Shown here: piece after piece, positions 1 to 6,426 of the stretch
Layout of the letters: every line of letters starts with the position of its first letter
How positions within the stretch are numbered: the stretch's first letter is position 1
Source of the DNA: JAAYDS01 sp039680625
Lineage (GTDB): Bacteria; Chloroflexota; Anaerolineae; UBA1429
Length of the DNA stretch: 11,286 nt
NCBI GenBank assembly: GCA_039680625.1
Contig: JBDKSN010000106.1
Location: forward strand, 1 to 11,286
Direction: 5' to 3'
Translations under genes and position numbers: made by a program
Notes under the pieces: model-generated
Database searches by the model: none
What the model was told of the DNA's origin: nothing
The model's input: only the letters and a program-made list of their open reading frames with translations

Positions 1-228
1 CGCGACAGCGGCTATGACGGACCCGACCACATCGCGCTACTACCACCCATCCTGCTCGATCGCATCAGCGCCGATCTCCTCCTCGCCTGCGATCCTGAGG
101 TGGGTACAGATCTATTGACCCAATACAGCCTATGGTGTGCTCTTGGTTCATGTTCGCCACGACATTGGCAGCAGCCCGGCTGTCCTTATAATGAAGGGGC
201 CAATCCCCCGCAGGAGGTTTCGATCTGA
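1..228 (+). CDS. Possible 3' end of an upstream gene (partial, unrecognised)
   Basis: Reading frame 1 is open from the window edge to a TGA at 226-228, giving about 75 residues. The first 37 or so codons have the high third-position GC of the neighbouring genes and read like protein (a stretch such as DHIALLPPILLDRISADLLL). From about base 112 the third-position GC drops and the frame runs through a good promoter, so the true gene might end elsewhere. Frame 2 also stays open, to a TGA at 116-118. If frame 1 is real, its stop overlaps the CTG start of the next gene (CTGA at 225-228), an arrangement seen in translationally coupled pairs. No family is recognised and the call is weak. Confidence 0.3.
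   Translation, partial: RDSGYDGPDHIALLPPILLDRISADLLLACDPEVGTDLLTQYSLWCALGSCSPRHWQQPGCPYNEGANPPQEVSI
165..192 (+). promoter_or_regulatory. Sigma70-type promoter for the ABC exporter
   Basis: A -35 box TTGGCA (165-170) and a perfect -10 box TATAAT (187-192) are separated by 16 bases. Transcription would begin near base 199, leaving about 26 bases of 5' leader before the CTG at 225. The fit to the consensus is seen directly; use in the cell is inferred. Confidence 0.65.
212..217 (+). promoter_or_regulatory. Shine-Dalgarno site that decides a CTG start
   Basis: AGGAGG lies 7 bases before the CTG at 225-227. In this frame the nearest upstream stop is TGA at 192-194, and there is no ATG, GTG or TTG until the TTG at 276, which has no SD before it. 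This site is the main reason for placing the exporter start at CTG. Confidence 0.6.
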
Positions 229-1997
229 AAACGCTGCTGTTCGTCCTCAGCTATGCCCGACGATACCTCAAGCCGTTGCTCATCGCTGTCGCCAGCATGG
301 TGATCCTGGTCGTGGTGCGACTGATCGCCCCCCAGGTGATCAAGACCCTGATCGGCCTCGTCTCTAGCGGGGCCGGGCTCGAGGCACAGCCTCAAGTGGC
401 TCGCCTGGCCCTGTGGCTGCTGGGCCTGTACATCGTCCGCGCAGCCATGGAGTTTGTCAGTAGCTATGCCTCACACTATGCCGGATGGGGCGTAGTCGCC
501 GACGCACGGCGCGCCGTATACGAGCACCTGCAAAAGCTGTCGCTTCGCTTTTACGAGAACCAACAGACCGGCCAGCTCATGTCGCGGGTGATCAATGACA
601 CCGAGCTGTTCGAGCATCTCATCTCGCACGCCGTACCCGACCTACTGGTGAATGCGCTGATGCTCGTAGGGGTGCTCGCCGTAATGTTCAAGATGAGCCC
701 CTTGCTCGCCTTGCTCACCATGGCGCCAATACCACTGCTCGGCGTGGCCATGCGCCTGTTTGGCAAATATGTGCGCCCCGCGTTTCGCGCTAGACAAGCG
801 GCCCTATCTGAGCTGAACGCCACGCTCAACGACAGCCTGTCGGGCGTGCGTGAGATCATGGCCTTTACCCAAGAGGAGGCGCAGCGCGTCCGGGTCGGCC
901 GACGCATCGATCATTACCGCGACTCGATGCTGCGCGCCTTACGCTTGATGGCCATGTTTGGCCCGCTGATCGAGTTCGCCTCTTCGCTGGGCACGGTAGT
1001 GGTGATCTACTTTGGCGGCAAGCTCGCCTTTGGCAAGACCTTGCCCCTCGAAGACTTGGTCGCCTTCTTCCTCTATCTCGACCTGTTCTACCAACCCATC
1101 CGCGTGCTCGGCGGCGTGTGGGAGCGCGTGCAAGAGTCGCTGGCCGGCGCCGATCGCATCAACGAACTACTCACCGAAGAGCCTGATGTCGCCGATCCCC
1201 CTAACCCAGTGCCTCTTGGCGGTCGGGCCGAGGGCCACATCGCCTTCCGCGACGTCTCCTTTGCCTACCAAGAGGGAGACACGGTCCTTGAACACATCGA
1301 CCTCGAGGTGCCTGCCGGTAGCGTAGTCGCCCTGGTAGGGCCAACTGGCGTGGGCAAGACCACCATGGTGAGCCTGATCCCCCGCTTTTACGATGTCACC
1401 GCAGGCGCAGTGTTGCTCGACGGTCACGATGTGCGCACATTGCGCCTGGCCGAATTGCGGCAACAGGTGGCCATGGTCTTGCAAGATGTGTTCCTGTTCA
1501 ACGGCACAGTGCGCGACAATATCCTTTTTGGCCGACCCGACGCTACGGAGGATGACCTCATCGCGGCCACTACCGCCGCCAACGCCCACGAGTTCATCAT
1601 GCGGCTACCCGAGGGCTATGACACGCCCATCGGCGAACGGGGCGTCAAGCTCTCAGGCGGGCAGAAGCAGCGCCTCTCGATCGCGCGCGCCGTGCTGAAA
1701 GACGCGCCCGTGCTGATCCTCGATGAGGCCACATCCTCGGTGGATACCGAGACCGAGATGCTCATTCAACAGGCGCTCGAACGACTGATGGTAGGCCGCA
1801 CCACCCTGGTCATCGCCCATCGCCTGTCTACGGTGCGTAACGCCGACAAGATCGTCGTGCTCGAGGGCAAGAGGATCTCTCAGCAGGGCACGCACAACGA
1901 GCTCATCCAGCAGGAGGGGCTGTACCGCCACCTCTGGACCGTACAGGGCCAGCTGGCGACGATCGGCATGACCCCGCTGGACGAGCTCACAGGTTGA
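225..1997 (+). CDS. ABC exporter half-transporter (MsbA/lipid A exporter-like, TMD-NBD fusion)
   Basis: A 590-residue half-transporter with an N-terminal six-helix membrane domain (about residues 1-310) fused to an ATPase domain (about 335-590). It would dimerise in the inner membrane and use ATP to export a substrate, often a lipid, drug or peptide in this family. All ATPase motifs are present, numbered from the CTG start: Walker A GPTGVGKT (372-379), Q-loop in VLQDVFLFNG, signature LSGGQ (476-480), Walker B VLILDE (496-501), D-loop SSVD and switch histidine in IAHRLS (H532). The length is normal for the family. The CTG start at 225 adds KTLLFVLSYARRYLKP, the usual polar and basic lead-in to the first helix; the alternative TTG at 276 would cut into helix 1 and lacks an SD. 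No partner half-transporter is in the window, so it may be a homodimer or pair with an upstream gene. The substrate cannot be told from sequence. Confidence 0.9.
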   Translation: MKTLLFVLSYARRYLKPLLIAVASMVILVVVRLIAPQVIKTLIGLVSSGAGLEAQPQVARLALWLLGLYIVRAAMEFVSSYASHYAGWGVVADARRAVYEHLQKLSLRFYENQQTGQLMSRVINDTELFEHLISHAVPDLLVNALMLVGVLAVMFKMSPLLALLTMAPIPLLGVAMRLFGKYVRPAFRARQAALSELNATLNDSLSGVREIMAFTQEEAQRVRVGRRIDHYRDSMLRALRLMAMFGPLIEFASSLGTVVVIYFGGKLAFGKTLPLEDLVAFFLYLDLFYQPIRVLGGVWERVQESLAGADRINELLTEEPDVADPPNPVPLGGRAEGHIAFRDVSFAYQEGDTVLEHIDLEVPAGSVVALVGPTGVGKTTMVSLIPRFYDVTAGAVLLDGHDVRTLRLAELRQQVAMVLQDVFLFNGTVRDNILFGRPDATEDDLIAATTAANAHEFIMRLPEGYDTPIGERGVKLSGGQKQRLSIARAVLKDAPVLILDEATSSVDTETEMLIQQALERLMVGRTTLVIAHRLSTVRNADKIVVLEGKRISQQGTHNELIQQEGLYRHLWTVQGQLATIGMTPLDELTG

Positions 1998-2029
1998 GCC
2001 GTGTGCTCACCGTCTTCGGGCGTGGTCGC

Positions 2030-3151
2030 TCACCAGTCTACCGCCGTGCCATCGTCGGGATGGAACGTCTGCGGGTTGGTCCAGTCGTGGCCGATCTTGT
2101 CGGCCAGGGCCTCTTCGTCCAGCTCGATGCCCAGGCCTGGTCCGGTGGGCAGATCGACATACCCTTCGGCAAAGTGGAAGGGCTGTCTGAGATAGCCCTC
2201 GCCCAGGCAGACCTGCTCCTGCGCCAGGAAGTTGGGGGTAGCCGCGTCTAGCTGCAGGCAGGCGGCCAGGGCGATCGGCCCCAGCGGGCAGTGTGGCGCG
2301 ATGGCCGCATAGTAGGCCTCGGCCATTCCCGCGATCAGGCGCCCTTCAAAGATGCCGCCCACATGGGCAATGTCGGGCTGCAAGATCGACGCGGCCCGCT
2401 TCTCGAGCACCTCGCGAAAAGCCCACTTGGTGAACAGCCGCTCGCCCGTGGCAATGGGGATGTAGGTCTTGTGTGCCAGGTCGGCGAGCACGTCCACATT
2501 CTGACACTGCACCGGCTCTTCGATGAACAGCGGCTGATACGGCTCCAACGCATGGATCAAGAGCGCAGAGGTCTGCGGCGAAATCGCCCCATGAAAGTCG
2601 ACGGCGATATCGACGTCTTTGCCCGCCCCCTCGCGCATAGCCGCGAACCGCTCAGCGGCGCGTTCGACAAAGCCCATCGTCTCGACGATGCGCGCCGGCC
2701 GTTCGCCGCCGATGTTGGTCTTGAGGGCGATGAAGCCGTCTTCACGGCCCTTGGCGGCACTGAGACGGGCCTCGTCGGGCGTGCTCCCGCCACACCGGCC
2801 ATAGATCTTGATCCGGTCGCGCACCGGCCCACCCAACAGCTTGTAGACAGGCAAGCCCACCGCCTTGCCGGCGAGGTCCCACAGCGCGTGCTCTACGCCA
2901 GACAGGGCGCTGGTCAAGATCGGCCCGCCACGATAAAAGGCGTGCTTGTACATCGCCTGCCAGTGGTGCACGACCCGCGTGGGGTCCTGGCCGATCAGAT
3001 ACGGCTCCAGCTCTTGCACGGCGGTGGCCACGGTCAGCGCGCGCCCCTCGAGGATCGGCTCGCCGAGGCCCACGAGGCCCTCATCGGTGTACATCTTCAA
3101 GAACAGCCAGCGCGGCTTGACCAGGAACGTCTCGAGCTTGGTGATACGCAT
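2030..3151 (-). CDS. dgoD: D-galactonate dehydratase-like enolase superfamily enzyme
   Basis: A 373-residue cytoplasmic enzyme of the mandelate racemase/enolase superfamily. It closely follows E. coli DgoD, which dehydrates D-galactonate to 2-keto-3-deoxy-D-galactonate with Mg2+. Shared blocks include GEPILEGRA, FYRGGPIL, ALWDLAGK, FIEEPV, ATGERLF, APHCPLGPIALAAC and the C-terminal DW..P..F/RH pattern. The metal ligands are D185, E211 and E237 and the catalytic histidines H187 (DFHG) and H287 (APHCPLGP), each offset by two from E. coli D183, E209, E235, H185 and H285. An SD (GAGGAGA on the minus strand) precedes the ATG. It lies 21 bases downstream of the GH4 gene and is surely co-transcribed with it. 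No kinase, aldolase or sugar-acid transporter is nearby. Other acid sugar substrates are possible within the superfamily, but conserved residues favour galactonate. Confidence 0.88.
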   Translation of the reverse strand: MRITKLETFLVKPRWLFLKMYTDEGLVGLGEPILEGRALTVATAVQELEPYLIGQDPTRVVHHWQAMYKHAFYRGGPILTSALSGVEHALWDLAGKAVGLPVYKLLGGPVRDRIKIYGRCGGSTPDEARLSAAKGREDGFIALKTNIGGERPARIVETMGFVERAAERFAAMREGAGKDVDIAVDFHGAISPQTSALLIHALEPYQPLFIEEPVQCQNVDVLADLAHKTYIPIATGERLFTKWAFREVLEKRAASILQPDIAHVGGIFEGRLIAGMAEAYYAAIAPHCPLGPIALAACLQLDAATPNFLAQEQVCLGEGYLRQPFHFAEGYVDLPTGPGLGIELDEEALADKIGHDWTNPQTFHPDDGTAVDW

Positions 3152-3172
3152 GTGATCTCTCCTCAGGGCAAG

Positions 3173-4477
3173 CTAGAAAGGCAGCACAGCCGCATCGGCC
3201 GCGAACATCTCGTCGACCATTTTGCGGATGTCGTCCAACGTCAACAGCGACGCCGTCAACGGGTCGAGCTGCACTGCGCGATAGATGCTCTCGCGATCGC
3301 GCTGCTCGTACCCCTGCACAGCCAATGCCTGGACATTGAGGCTCGAACGGTTCAAAGCCGCCAACGCCTCGGGCAAGTCACCCACATGACAGGGGTGCAA
3401 GCCACAGCCATCGACGACAATCGGCACCTCGACCACCGCCTTGGTCGGCAAGTTGGTGATGAGCTGAGTGTTGGGCACGTTGCCGTTGAACACATAGGGC
3501 ATGTTGGTTTCGATGGCGTCGAGGATGCGCGCGCAATACTCGTTCGAGCGCTCGATTTCAACGGGCTCATCGCCATAGGCCATCGCCAGCAACGCCGCAT
3601 CTTGCTCAGCGCGGCGTACGATGTCGCGCTGGCGACGCGCCTCGGCGCTCGAACCCTCGGCGACCACCCCCCACATCTTAGGGCTGGTGTAGCGCGCGAT
3701 CAGCTCCGGCGTCCGCCGAAAGTAGGGCAGATACTCGCTGAGATGGATCGAGGACTCGGAGACGAATGCGCCAAAGTGCTTGAGCGTCTCGAACTTGACG
3801 ATGTCTTGGGCATAGATCTCGGGATCGAACATCGCCTGCCAGATCAGCGGGTAGGCATCTTGCCCACGGTGCTTGAACTCGAGGAACCAGGCCATGTGGT
3901 TGATGCCGGCGGCCCAGTATGAGACCTCCGCAAAGGGCACGCCGATATATCTGCTCAGTGTCATGGCCGTGCCCTGCACGGAGTGACACAGGCCGACGTA
4001 GCGGATGTCCGTCAGATCGGTGACCGTCCAAGAGAGCATGACCATCGGGTTGGTATAGTTCAGCATGAGGGCCTGGGGGCAGTATCGCTCCATCGCTTGG
4101 GCGATATCGACGACCGTCTGAACGTTCTTGAGATAGTAGAAAACGCCGCCTGGCCCGGTCGTATCGCCTACCGCCTGGCTGATGCCATAGCGCTCGGGAA
4201 TCGTGATGTGCGCGCGGCTCTCAGAGGCCCGGATAGAGACGGTCACATAGTCCGCGCCCTGCAACGCCTCACCCAAGTCGGTGGTGGCGCTGATCGTGGC
4301 TGGCTTGTGTCCCTGGCGAACCATCTTTTCGGCCAGAGCTTGCATCACCTTGAGCCGTTCGGGATCGAGGTCCATCAGAGCGATGTGTGCGCCCTCGAGC
4401 GAGGGAAACGAAAGGATATCGGCGATCAGGCGGCGCGCAAAGACGTGGCTGCCCGCGCCGATCATGGCGATCTTCAC
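3173..4477 (-). CDS. Glycoside hydrolase family 4, alpha-galactosidase (MelA)-like
   Basis: A 434-residue NAD+- and Mn2+-dependent GH4 hydrolase, which works by transient oxidation at C3 and elimination rather than by classical acid/base hydrolysis. The N-terminal Rossmann motif GAGS (7-10) binds NAD+, with an acidic strand end at ALMDLD (34-38). GDTTGPGG (104-111), NYTNPM (140-145), the metal cysteine in CHSVQG (C164) and the metal histidine in INHMAWF (H194) are all present. The CHSV form is the one usually associated with alpha-galactosidases, as opposed to the phospho-glycosidase members. Related GH4 enzymes act on glucuronides or galacturonides, so the exact glycone is not certain. There is no signal peptide, so it is cytoplasmic. 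The start ATG at 4477 has GGAGG six bases upstream. It is the first gene of the operon with the DgoD-like dehydratase and is transcribed from the promoter at 4508-4536. Confidence 0.88.
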   Translation of the reverse strand: MKIAMIGAGSHVFARRLIADILSFPSLEGAHIALMDLDPERLKVMQALAEKMVRQGHKPATISATTDLGEALQGADYVTVSIRASESRAHITIPERYGISQAVGDTTGPGGVFYYLKNVQTVVDIAQAMERYCPQALMLNYTNPMVMLSWTVTDLTDIRYVGLCHSVQGTAMTLSRYIGVPFAEVSYWAAGINHMAWFLEFKHRGQDAYPLIWQAMFDPEIYAQDIVKFETLKHFGAFVSESSIHLSEYLPYFRRTPELIARYTSPKMWGVVAEGSSAEARRQRDIVRRAEQDAALLAMAYGDEPVEIERSNEYCARILDAIETNMPYVFNGNVPNTQLITNLPTKAVVEVPIVVDGCGLHPCHVGDLPEALAALNRSSLNVQALAVQGYEQRDRESIYRAVQLDPLTASLLTLDDIRKMVDEMFAADAAVLPF

Positions 4478-4499
4478 GGTACACCTCCGTAGGCAGTTT

Positions 4500-4522
4500 G
4501 CGCGGGCAGTATAGACCCGCGC
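4500..4522. repeat. Inverted repeat over the minus-strand -10 box (candidate operator)
   Basis: GCGCGGG (4500-4506) and CCCGCGC (4516-4522) form a perfect 7-bp dyad around CAGTATAGA. It covers the -10 box and predicted start of the GH4-dgoD promoter, so it is best explained as an operator. It could also form a small hairpin in RNA, but it has no T tract and is not a terminator. Confidence 0.5.
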
Positions 4523-4536
4523 TTGGCGTAGAACAA
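4508..4536 (-). promoter_or_regulatory. Promoter for the GH4-dgoD operon
   Basis: Read on the minus strand: -35 TTGTTC (4536-4531), a 17-base spacer, and -10 TATACT (4513-4508). The start point would be near 4501, about 24 bases before the GH4 ATG. The -10 box sits in the middle of a dyad (4500-4522), so a repressor bound there could block RNA polymerase. Confidence 0.6.
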
Positions 4537-4565
4537 TTGCCTCGCGCAGCGATTCGGCCTATCAT
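4537..4565 (+). promoter_or_regulatory. Promoter for the ECF-coaX-coaBC operon
   Basis: -35 TTGCCT (4537-4542), a 17-base spacer and -10 TATCAT (4560-4565) point to a start near 4572. The -35 box directly abuts that of the divergent GH4 promoter (4531-4536), so the two promoters are back to back. A second A/T-rich hexamer TATACA (4571-4576) has no good -35 partner. Confidence 0.5.
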
Positions 4566-4571
4566 TGCGCT

Positions 4572-4726
4572 ATACAGGTGACCCCGCGCGGGCACCCAGT
4601 GTTGTCGGACCATCGCCGGTCGGATCGCGGTGCGCAGATCATGTCGCCAAGCGACCGATACGGCTCATAGCGAGTTCTCTGCCCGCGCTCATCGGCGTGG
4701 GCATTTTTTTCTTGTAGAGGATGCAA
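4572..4726 (+). promoter_or_regulatory. Candidate cis-regulatory RNA leader of the ECF operon
   Basis: This roughly 155-base leader can fold in exclusive ways. Hairpin 1 pairs GGTG (4577-4580) with CACC (4593-4596) and CCC (4583-4585) with GGG (4590-4592). A longer-range pairing joins CGGTCG (4617-4622) and CGACCG (4652-4657). GCGCGGGCA (4586-4594) is also a perfect 9-bp complement of TGCCCGCGC (4680-4688), the 5' arm of the terminator, and so could act as an antiterminator. I do not recognise TPP, FMN, cobalamin, SAM, glycine, THF or preQ1 riboswitch motifs. Given the operon's content, a ligand on the pantothenate/CoA pathway is the natural guess, but this is inference. Confidence 0.45.
4680..4710 (+). 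terminator. Intrinsic terminator/attenuator just before ecfA1
   Basis: A 10-bp GC-rich stem (4680-4689 with 4694-4703, two G-T wobbles) closes a CATC loop and is followed at once by seven Ts (4704-4710). It lies only 16 bases before the ecfA1 ATG at 4727 and well after the divergent GH4 gene, so it is on the right strand and in the right place to attenuate the ECF operon rather than to end an upstream gene. Confidence 0.7.
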
Positions 4727-5572
4727 ATGGCCCTCATCGTCTGCGAACAGTTGCACTTGACCTACGGGCTGGAGAGCGACGTGCCCATCGAGGCGCTGCA
4801 CGGCATCGACCTGACCATCGACGAGGGCGAGTTCGTCGCCGTCGTAGGGCGCAATGGCTCGGGCAAGTCGACGCTGGCCCGCTGCCTCAACGGCTTGTTA
4901 CGCCCCACCAGTGGCCGCGTGCTGGTGAATGGCCTAGATACAGCTCTTCGGCAGCATCGCCTCACGATTCGCTCTACCGTGGGTATGGTTTTTCAGAACC
5001 CGGACAATCAGTTCGTCATGTCCACCGTCCGTGAGGAGGTGGCTTTTGGCCCTGAAAACCTGGGCGTGCCGCGGCCCGAGCTGATCGAGCGCGTCGATCG
5101 GGCCTTGCGGCTCACGGGCCTCGCCGACCTACCCGACGTCGATCCCCAACATCTCTCGGCGGGGGGCAAGAGTCGCCTGGCCATCGCCGCCATGCTTGCC
5201 CTTGCGCCGCGCTGTCTGGTGTTGGATGAGACCACGGCCCTGATGGACCCCCTCGCCCGCCGCGAGACGCTTGCCCTCGCTCAAGAGCTGTGCCGCCAAG
5301 GCCTGACCATTGTCTGGGTGACCCACCACATGGATGAAGTGGCCGAGGCCGCTCGTGTCGTGGCCCTAGACCACGGCCTGCTCGGCTATGATGGCACGCC
5401 ACACGCGCTTTTTGCCGACCGCGCACTCTGCGCGAAGTTGGGCCTCGACTTGCCCCCAGCCGCTCAAGTGGCTCACGGCCTGATCGACCGAGGTCTGTCG
5501 CTCGATACCCTCCCACTGAATGCGGCCGAATTGGTCGACAGTTTGGCCAGGGCCTGGGAGGGTAGATCATGA
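4727..5572 (+). CDS. ecfA1: ECF transporter ATPase subunit A1
   Basis: A 281-residue ATPase, one of the pair that powers an energy-coupling factor vitamin importer at the cytoplasmic face of the membrane. It shows Walker A GRNGSGKST (41-49), Q90 in VFQNPDNQF, Walker B CLVLDE (163-168, E168) and switch H200 in VTHHMDE. The signature is odd: LSAGG (143-147) followed by KSR, where LSGGQ-KQR is expected, so the second glycine and the glutamine are changed. The frame is intact around it. The start at 4727 is chosen over the in-frame ATG at 4721 because AGAGG (4716-4720) directly abuts 4721 but is six bases from 4727. The stop overlaps the ecfA2 start by four bases (ATGA, 5569-5572). Confidence 0.9.
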   Translation: MALIVCEQLHLTYGLESDVPIEALHGIDLTIDEGEFVAVVGRNGSGKSTLARCLNGLLRPTSGRVLVNGLDTALRQHRLTIRSTVGMVFQNPDNQFVMSTVREEVAFGPENLGVPRPELIERVDRALRLTGLADLPDVDPQHLSAGGKSRLAIAAMLALAPRCLVLDETTALMDPLARRETLALAQELCRQGLTIVWVTHHMDEVAEAARVVALDHGLLGYDGTPHALFADRALCAKLGLDLPPAAQVAHGLIDRGLSLDTLPLNAAELVDSLARAWEGRS

Positions 5573-6426
5573 CCGCGGCCATCGCCATCGAGGGGCTGCG
5601 CCACGTCTATCTCGAGGACACGCCGCAAGCGCAGCAAGCGCTGTACAACGCCAGCTTGCACGTCGCGCCAGCGGAGATGACAGCCATCATCGGGCCTACC
5701 GGCGCAGGCAAGTCGACCCTGCTACACTTCTGCAACGGCCTGCTGCGGCCCCACGAGAGGGGGCGGGTGAGGGTTCTGGATCAAGATCTGAGTACAGACG
5801 TCGACCTCGCCGCGCTGCGCCGCAACGTGGGCCTGGTCTTTCAGTATCCCCACCACCAGCTCTTTGAGCGCTTTGTGGGCGACGACGTGGCCTATGGCCC
5901 GCGACAGATGGGCCTGGATGAAGACGAGGTCGAAGAGCGTGTCCAGTGGGCGCTGCAGGCCGTGGCGCTCGACCCCGAGGTCTTTGCTGATCGCCCCACC
6001 CTTTCGCTGAGTGGCGGCGAGATGCGGCGGGCAGCCATCGCGGGCGTCTTGGCCACCCGCCCCAGTGTGCTCATCCTCGACGAGGTGACTACTGGCCTCG
6101 ACCCTGAGGGGCGCGAGCAGATCCATGCACTGCTTCGCCAGCTCAATGAGCGCGAGGGCACCGCCGTGCTCTTTGTGTCCAATGATCTCGACGAGGTGGC
6201 GGCGCTGGCGGACAAGGCCATGCTGCTCTATCGGGGCTATACGTTGGCTGAGGGGCCCGTGCGCGAGCTGTTCAGCGACCTGCCCCTGCTCGCGAGGGCC
6301 GAGTTGGGGGCGCCGTTCGCCGGTGGCCTGGCCGCTGCGCTGCAAGCGCGAGGTATCGCCTTGGAGCACACGCCACTGACCGCCGCTGAGGCAGAGGAGG
6401 AACTATGGCAAGCCTGGAAGGGCTGA
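5569..6426 (+). CDS. ecfA2: ECF transporter ATPase subunit A2
   Basis: A 285-residue second ECF ATPase that forms a heterodimer with EcfA1. It has Walker A GPTGAGKST (42-50), Q92 in VFQYPHHQLFE, signature LSGGEMRR (147-154) with AAIAGVLA after it as in typical EcfA2, and Walker B VLILDE (167-172). The switch histidine position reads asparagine: VSNDLDEV (N205) where VSHDMDEV-like sequence is expected; AAT differs from a histidine CAT by one base. It begins in an ATGA overlap with ecfA1 and ends 22 bases inside ecfT, so translation is likely coupled on both sides. Confidence 0.9.
   Translation: MTAAIAIEGLRHVYLEDTPQAQQALYNASLHVAPAEMTAIIGPTGAGKSTLLHFCNGLLRPHERGRVRVLDQDLSTDVDLAALRRNVGLVFQYPHHQLFERFVGDDVAYGPRQMGLDEDEVEERVQWALQAVALDPEVFADRPTLSLSGGEMRRAAIAGVLATRPSVLILDEVTTGLDPEGREQIHALLRQLNEREGTAVLFVSNDLDEVAALADKAMLLYRGYTLAEGPVRELFSDLPLLARAELGAPFAGGLAAALQARGIALEHTPLTAAEAEEELWQAWKG

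Larger units (their letters stand above)
4450..4688. repeat. Four copies of the 9-mer GCGCGGGCA / TGCCCGCGC
   Basis: GCGCGGGCA occurs at 4500-4508 and 4586-4594. Its reverse complement TGCCCGCGC occurs at 4450-4458 (inside the start of the GH4 gene) and 4680-4688 (the 5' arm of the terminator). Only one further copy was noticed by eye in the window, at 6883-6891 inside ecfT. The clustering in the divergent control region suggests a shared DNA-binding site, alternative RNA pairing in the leader, or both. Confidence 0.5.

Noticed and set aside
115..143. TTGACC at 115-120 as a second promoter upstream of the exporter
   Set aside because: No acceptable -10 hexamer is found at 15-19 bases; TATGGT at 131-136 is much too close.
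1998..2029. Weak UUCG-loop hairpin between the convergent exporter and dgoD genes, considered as a bidirectional terminator
   Set aside because: The stem is short, interrupted and wobble-rich, and there is no T tract on either strand.
2291..3922. Long plus-strand open frame of 543 codons opposite the dgoD and GH4 genes
   Set aside because: It is a GC-rich antisense shadow. The minus-strand genes show full family motifs, SDs and a promoter, whereas this frame has no recognisable domain.
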